Source: Planctomycetota bacterium (GTDB lineage Bacteria > Planctomycetota > PLA2). Taken from it: a stretch of 6,376 nucleotides of DNA. This document shows positions 5,483-6,376 of the stretch, piece after piece. Every line of letters starts with the position of its first letter. The first letter of the stretch is position 1. The DNA is taken from contig JAKLKT010000182.1 of NCBI GenBank assembly GCA_023150495.1, positions 1-6,376 of the forward strand, written 5' to 3'. The notes under the pieces were generated by a model. That model saw only the letters and a program-made list of their open reading frames with translations. It ran no database searches and was not told the DNA's origin. Made by a program: the position numbers and the translations under genes.

Positions 5483-6376
5483 GGCAGGCACTCCTTGACG
5501 AGGGACTCGGGCACGTCGTCGAACACGCGCACGTCGCCGAGCGCGACCGGGAGGATCCAACGCAGCTTCCCGTCCGAGCGCTTCTTGTCGTGGGCGAGCG
5601 CGGCGGCGAGCGCGTCGAAGGGGAGGGATCCGCGGGAGGGGAGGCCGCACCGGTCGAGCGCCGCCTCGACGGCCGCGCCCTCGCGGAATCCGCAGTGGCG
5701 CGCCGCGATCCTGCAGGCGGCGCGGAGCCCGAGCGCCACGGCCTCGCCGTGCGAGAGCGAATAGCCGCTCGCCCGCTCGAACGCGTGGCCGAGCGTGTGG
5801 CCGAGGTTCAGGACGCGCCGCTCGCCCTTCTCCCGCGGGTCCCTCGCGACGATCGCGAGCTTCACGGCCGCCGCCTCCTCGACGAACGTCGCCGGGTCGT
5901 CGCGCCCCGCCCGGCCGAGAAGCCCCGGCGCGCCGATCACCGCGTGCTTCACGACCTCCGCGAGGCCCGACCGGACCTCGCGCGGGGGGAGCGTGCGGAG
6001 GAGGTCGGTGTCGCAGAGGACCTCCGCGGGCGGGTGGAACGCGCCCACGAGGTTCTTCGCGGCGGGGTGGTCGATCGCCGTCTTCCCGCCGTGCGCCGCG
6101 TCGACCTGCGCGAGCAGCGTGGTCGGCACCGCGACCCACCGCACGCCGCGGAGGTAGGCGGCCGCCGCGAACCCGGCGACGTCGAGGAGCGCGCCGCCGC
6201 CGAAGGCGACGACGACCCCGTCCCGGTCGAGCCCCTCCGCGACCAGGGCGTCGATCACCCGGTGGAAGGTGTCGAACGTCTTCGCCGCCTCGCCGCCCGG
6301 CAGCGCCAGCCGGTGCGCGTCGAGCGGCAGCGGGTGGAGCGCGAGGACGCCCGCGTCGGCCGCGACGAGCACGCCG
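5479..6376 (-). CDS. aroB: 3-dehydroquinate synthase, N-terminus outside window
   Basis: Converts DAHP to 3-dehydroquinate, the second step of the shikimate pathway, using NAD and a divalent metal in the cytoplasm. The coding frame runs off the window end; about 40 N-terminal residues are likely missing. Numbering from the GTG at 6372: PGGEAAKT (25-32), the NAD-binding AFGGGALLDVAGFAAA (56-71), VPTTLLAQVDAAHGGKTAI (82-100), AAKNLVGAFHPP (104-115), SGLAEVVKHA (135-144), LNLGHTLGHAFE (188-199) and LSHGEAVALG (206-215). The three metal ligands Glu139, His192 and His208 are all present. The NAD loop reads GGGALLD where most AroB have GGGVVGD, a difference also seen in some sugar-phosphate cyclase relatives, but the substrate-binding VDxxxGGKT and KNLxGAF blocks are AroB-like. 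Its stop overlaps the next gene's start. Confidence 0.92.
   Translation of the reverse strand, partial: GVLVAADAGVLALHPLPLDAHRLALPGGEAAKTFDTFHRVIDALVAEGLDRDGVVVAFGGGALLDVAGFAAAAYLRGVRWVAVPTTLLAQVDAAHGGKTAIDHPAAKNLVGAFHPPAEVLCDTDLLRTLPPREVRSGLAEVVKHAVIGAPGLLGRAGRDDPATFVEEAAAVKLAIVARDPREKGERRVLNLGHTLGHAFERASGYSLSHGEAVALGLRAACRIAARHCGFREGAAVEAALDRCGLPSRGSLPFDALAAALAHDKKRSDGKLRWILPVALGDVRVFDDVPESLVKECLP
5491..5496 (-). promoter_or_regulatory. Shine-Dalgarno sequence inside aroB for the DUF1572 gene
   Basis: On the minus strand AAGGAG lies eight bases before the GTG at 5482, within the last codons of aroB. It is the clearest ribosome site in the window and decides the GTG start of the downstream gene against the longer open frame. 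Confidence 0.7.

Noticed and set aside
5483..6139. Upstream extension of the DUF1572 frame into aroB
   Set aside because: The GTG at 5482 has a strong Shine-Dalgarno and the family domain begins there. The extension is an Arg-rich shadow of aroB.

Overview
The window is strongly GC-rich (roughly 70% by eye, with third codon positions almost all G or C) and densely coded. It looks like the chromosome of a free-living, probably Gram-negative bacterium with a lipoprotein signal and TolB-type propellers. Acidobacteriota, Eisenbacteria, Myxococcota-like and similar high-GC lineages would all fit, but the sequence does not fix the taxonomy. I see no RNA genes, CRISPR arrays, transposases or phage genes, and no gene-free stretch longer than about 115 bases. 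Eight protein genes are present, two of them cut by the window edges.

Left part (1-2678, all + strand). The C-terminal end of a MoxR-family AAA+ ATPase is followed, after a 114-base gap with a good sigma70-like promoter, by a six-bladed beta-propeller lipoprotein. Next comes a polyprenyl-phosphate-type family 2 glycosyltransferase with its own extended -10 promoter. That promoter sits so close to the start codon that the mRNA may be leaderless.

Middle (2705-4887). A short but catalytically complete pyroglutamyl-peptidase I runs on the minus strand. It is divergent from a + strand pair: an unusual two-domain protein (STAS domain plus a degenerate PilZ-like domain) and, 20 bases later, a TauE/SafE-type membrane permease. 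Candidate promoters for the two directions overlap at their -10 boxes in the 105-base divergent gap.

Right part (4888-6376). Convergent genes are separated by 82 bases holding two perfect inverted repeats, which look like a REP-type palindromic element or a bidirectional 3' structure. On the minus strand, aroB (3-dehydroquinate synthase, start outside the window) overlaps the start codon of a DinB-fold/DUF1572 protein by three bases, with a strong Shine-Dalgarno sequence inside aroB. The two are therefore translationally coupled.

Most of the content is ordinary housekeeping and accessory metabolism. The points that deserve a second look are the STAS/PilZ-like fusion, the palindromic element at 4911-4970, the dyad over the lipoprotein promoter, and the possibly leaderless glycosyltransferase. 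I do not see a clear new multi-gene defence or mobile system.
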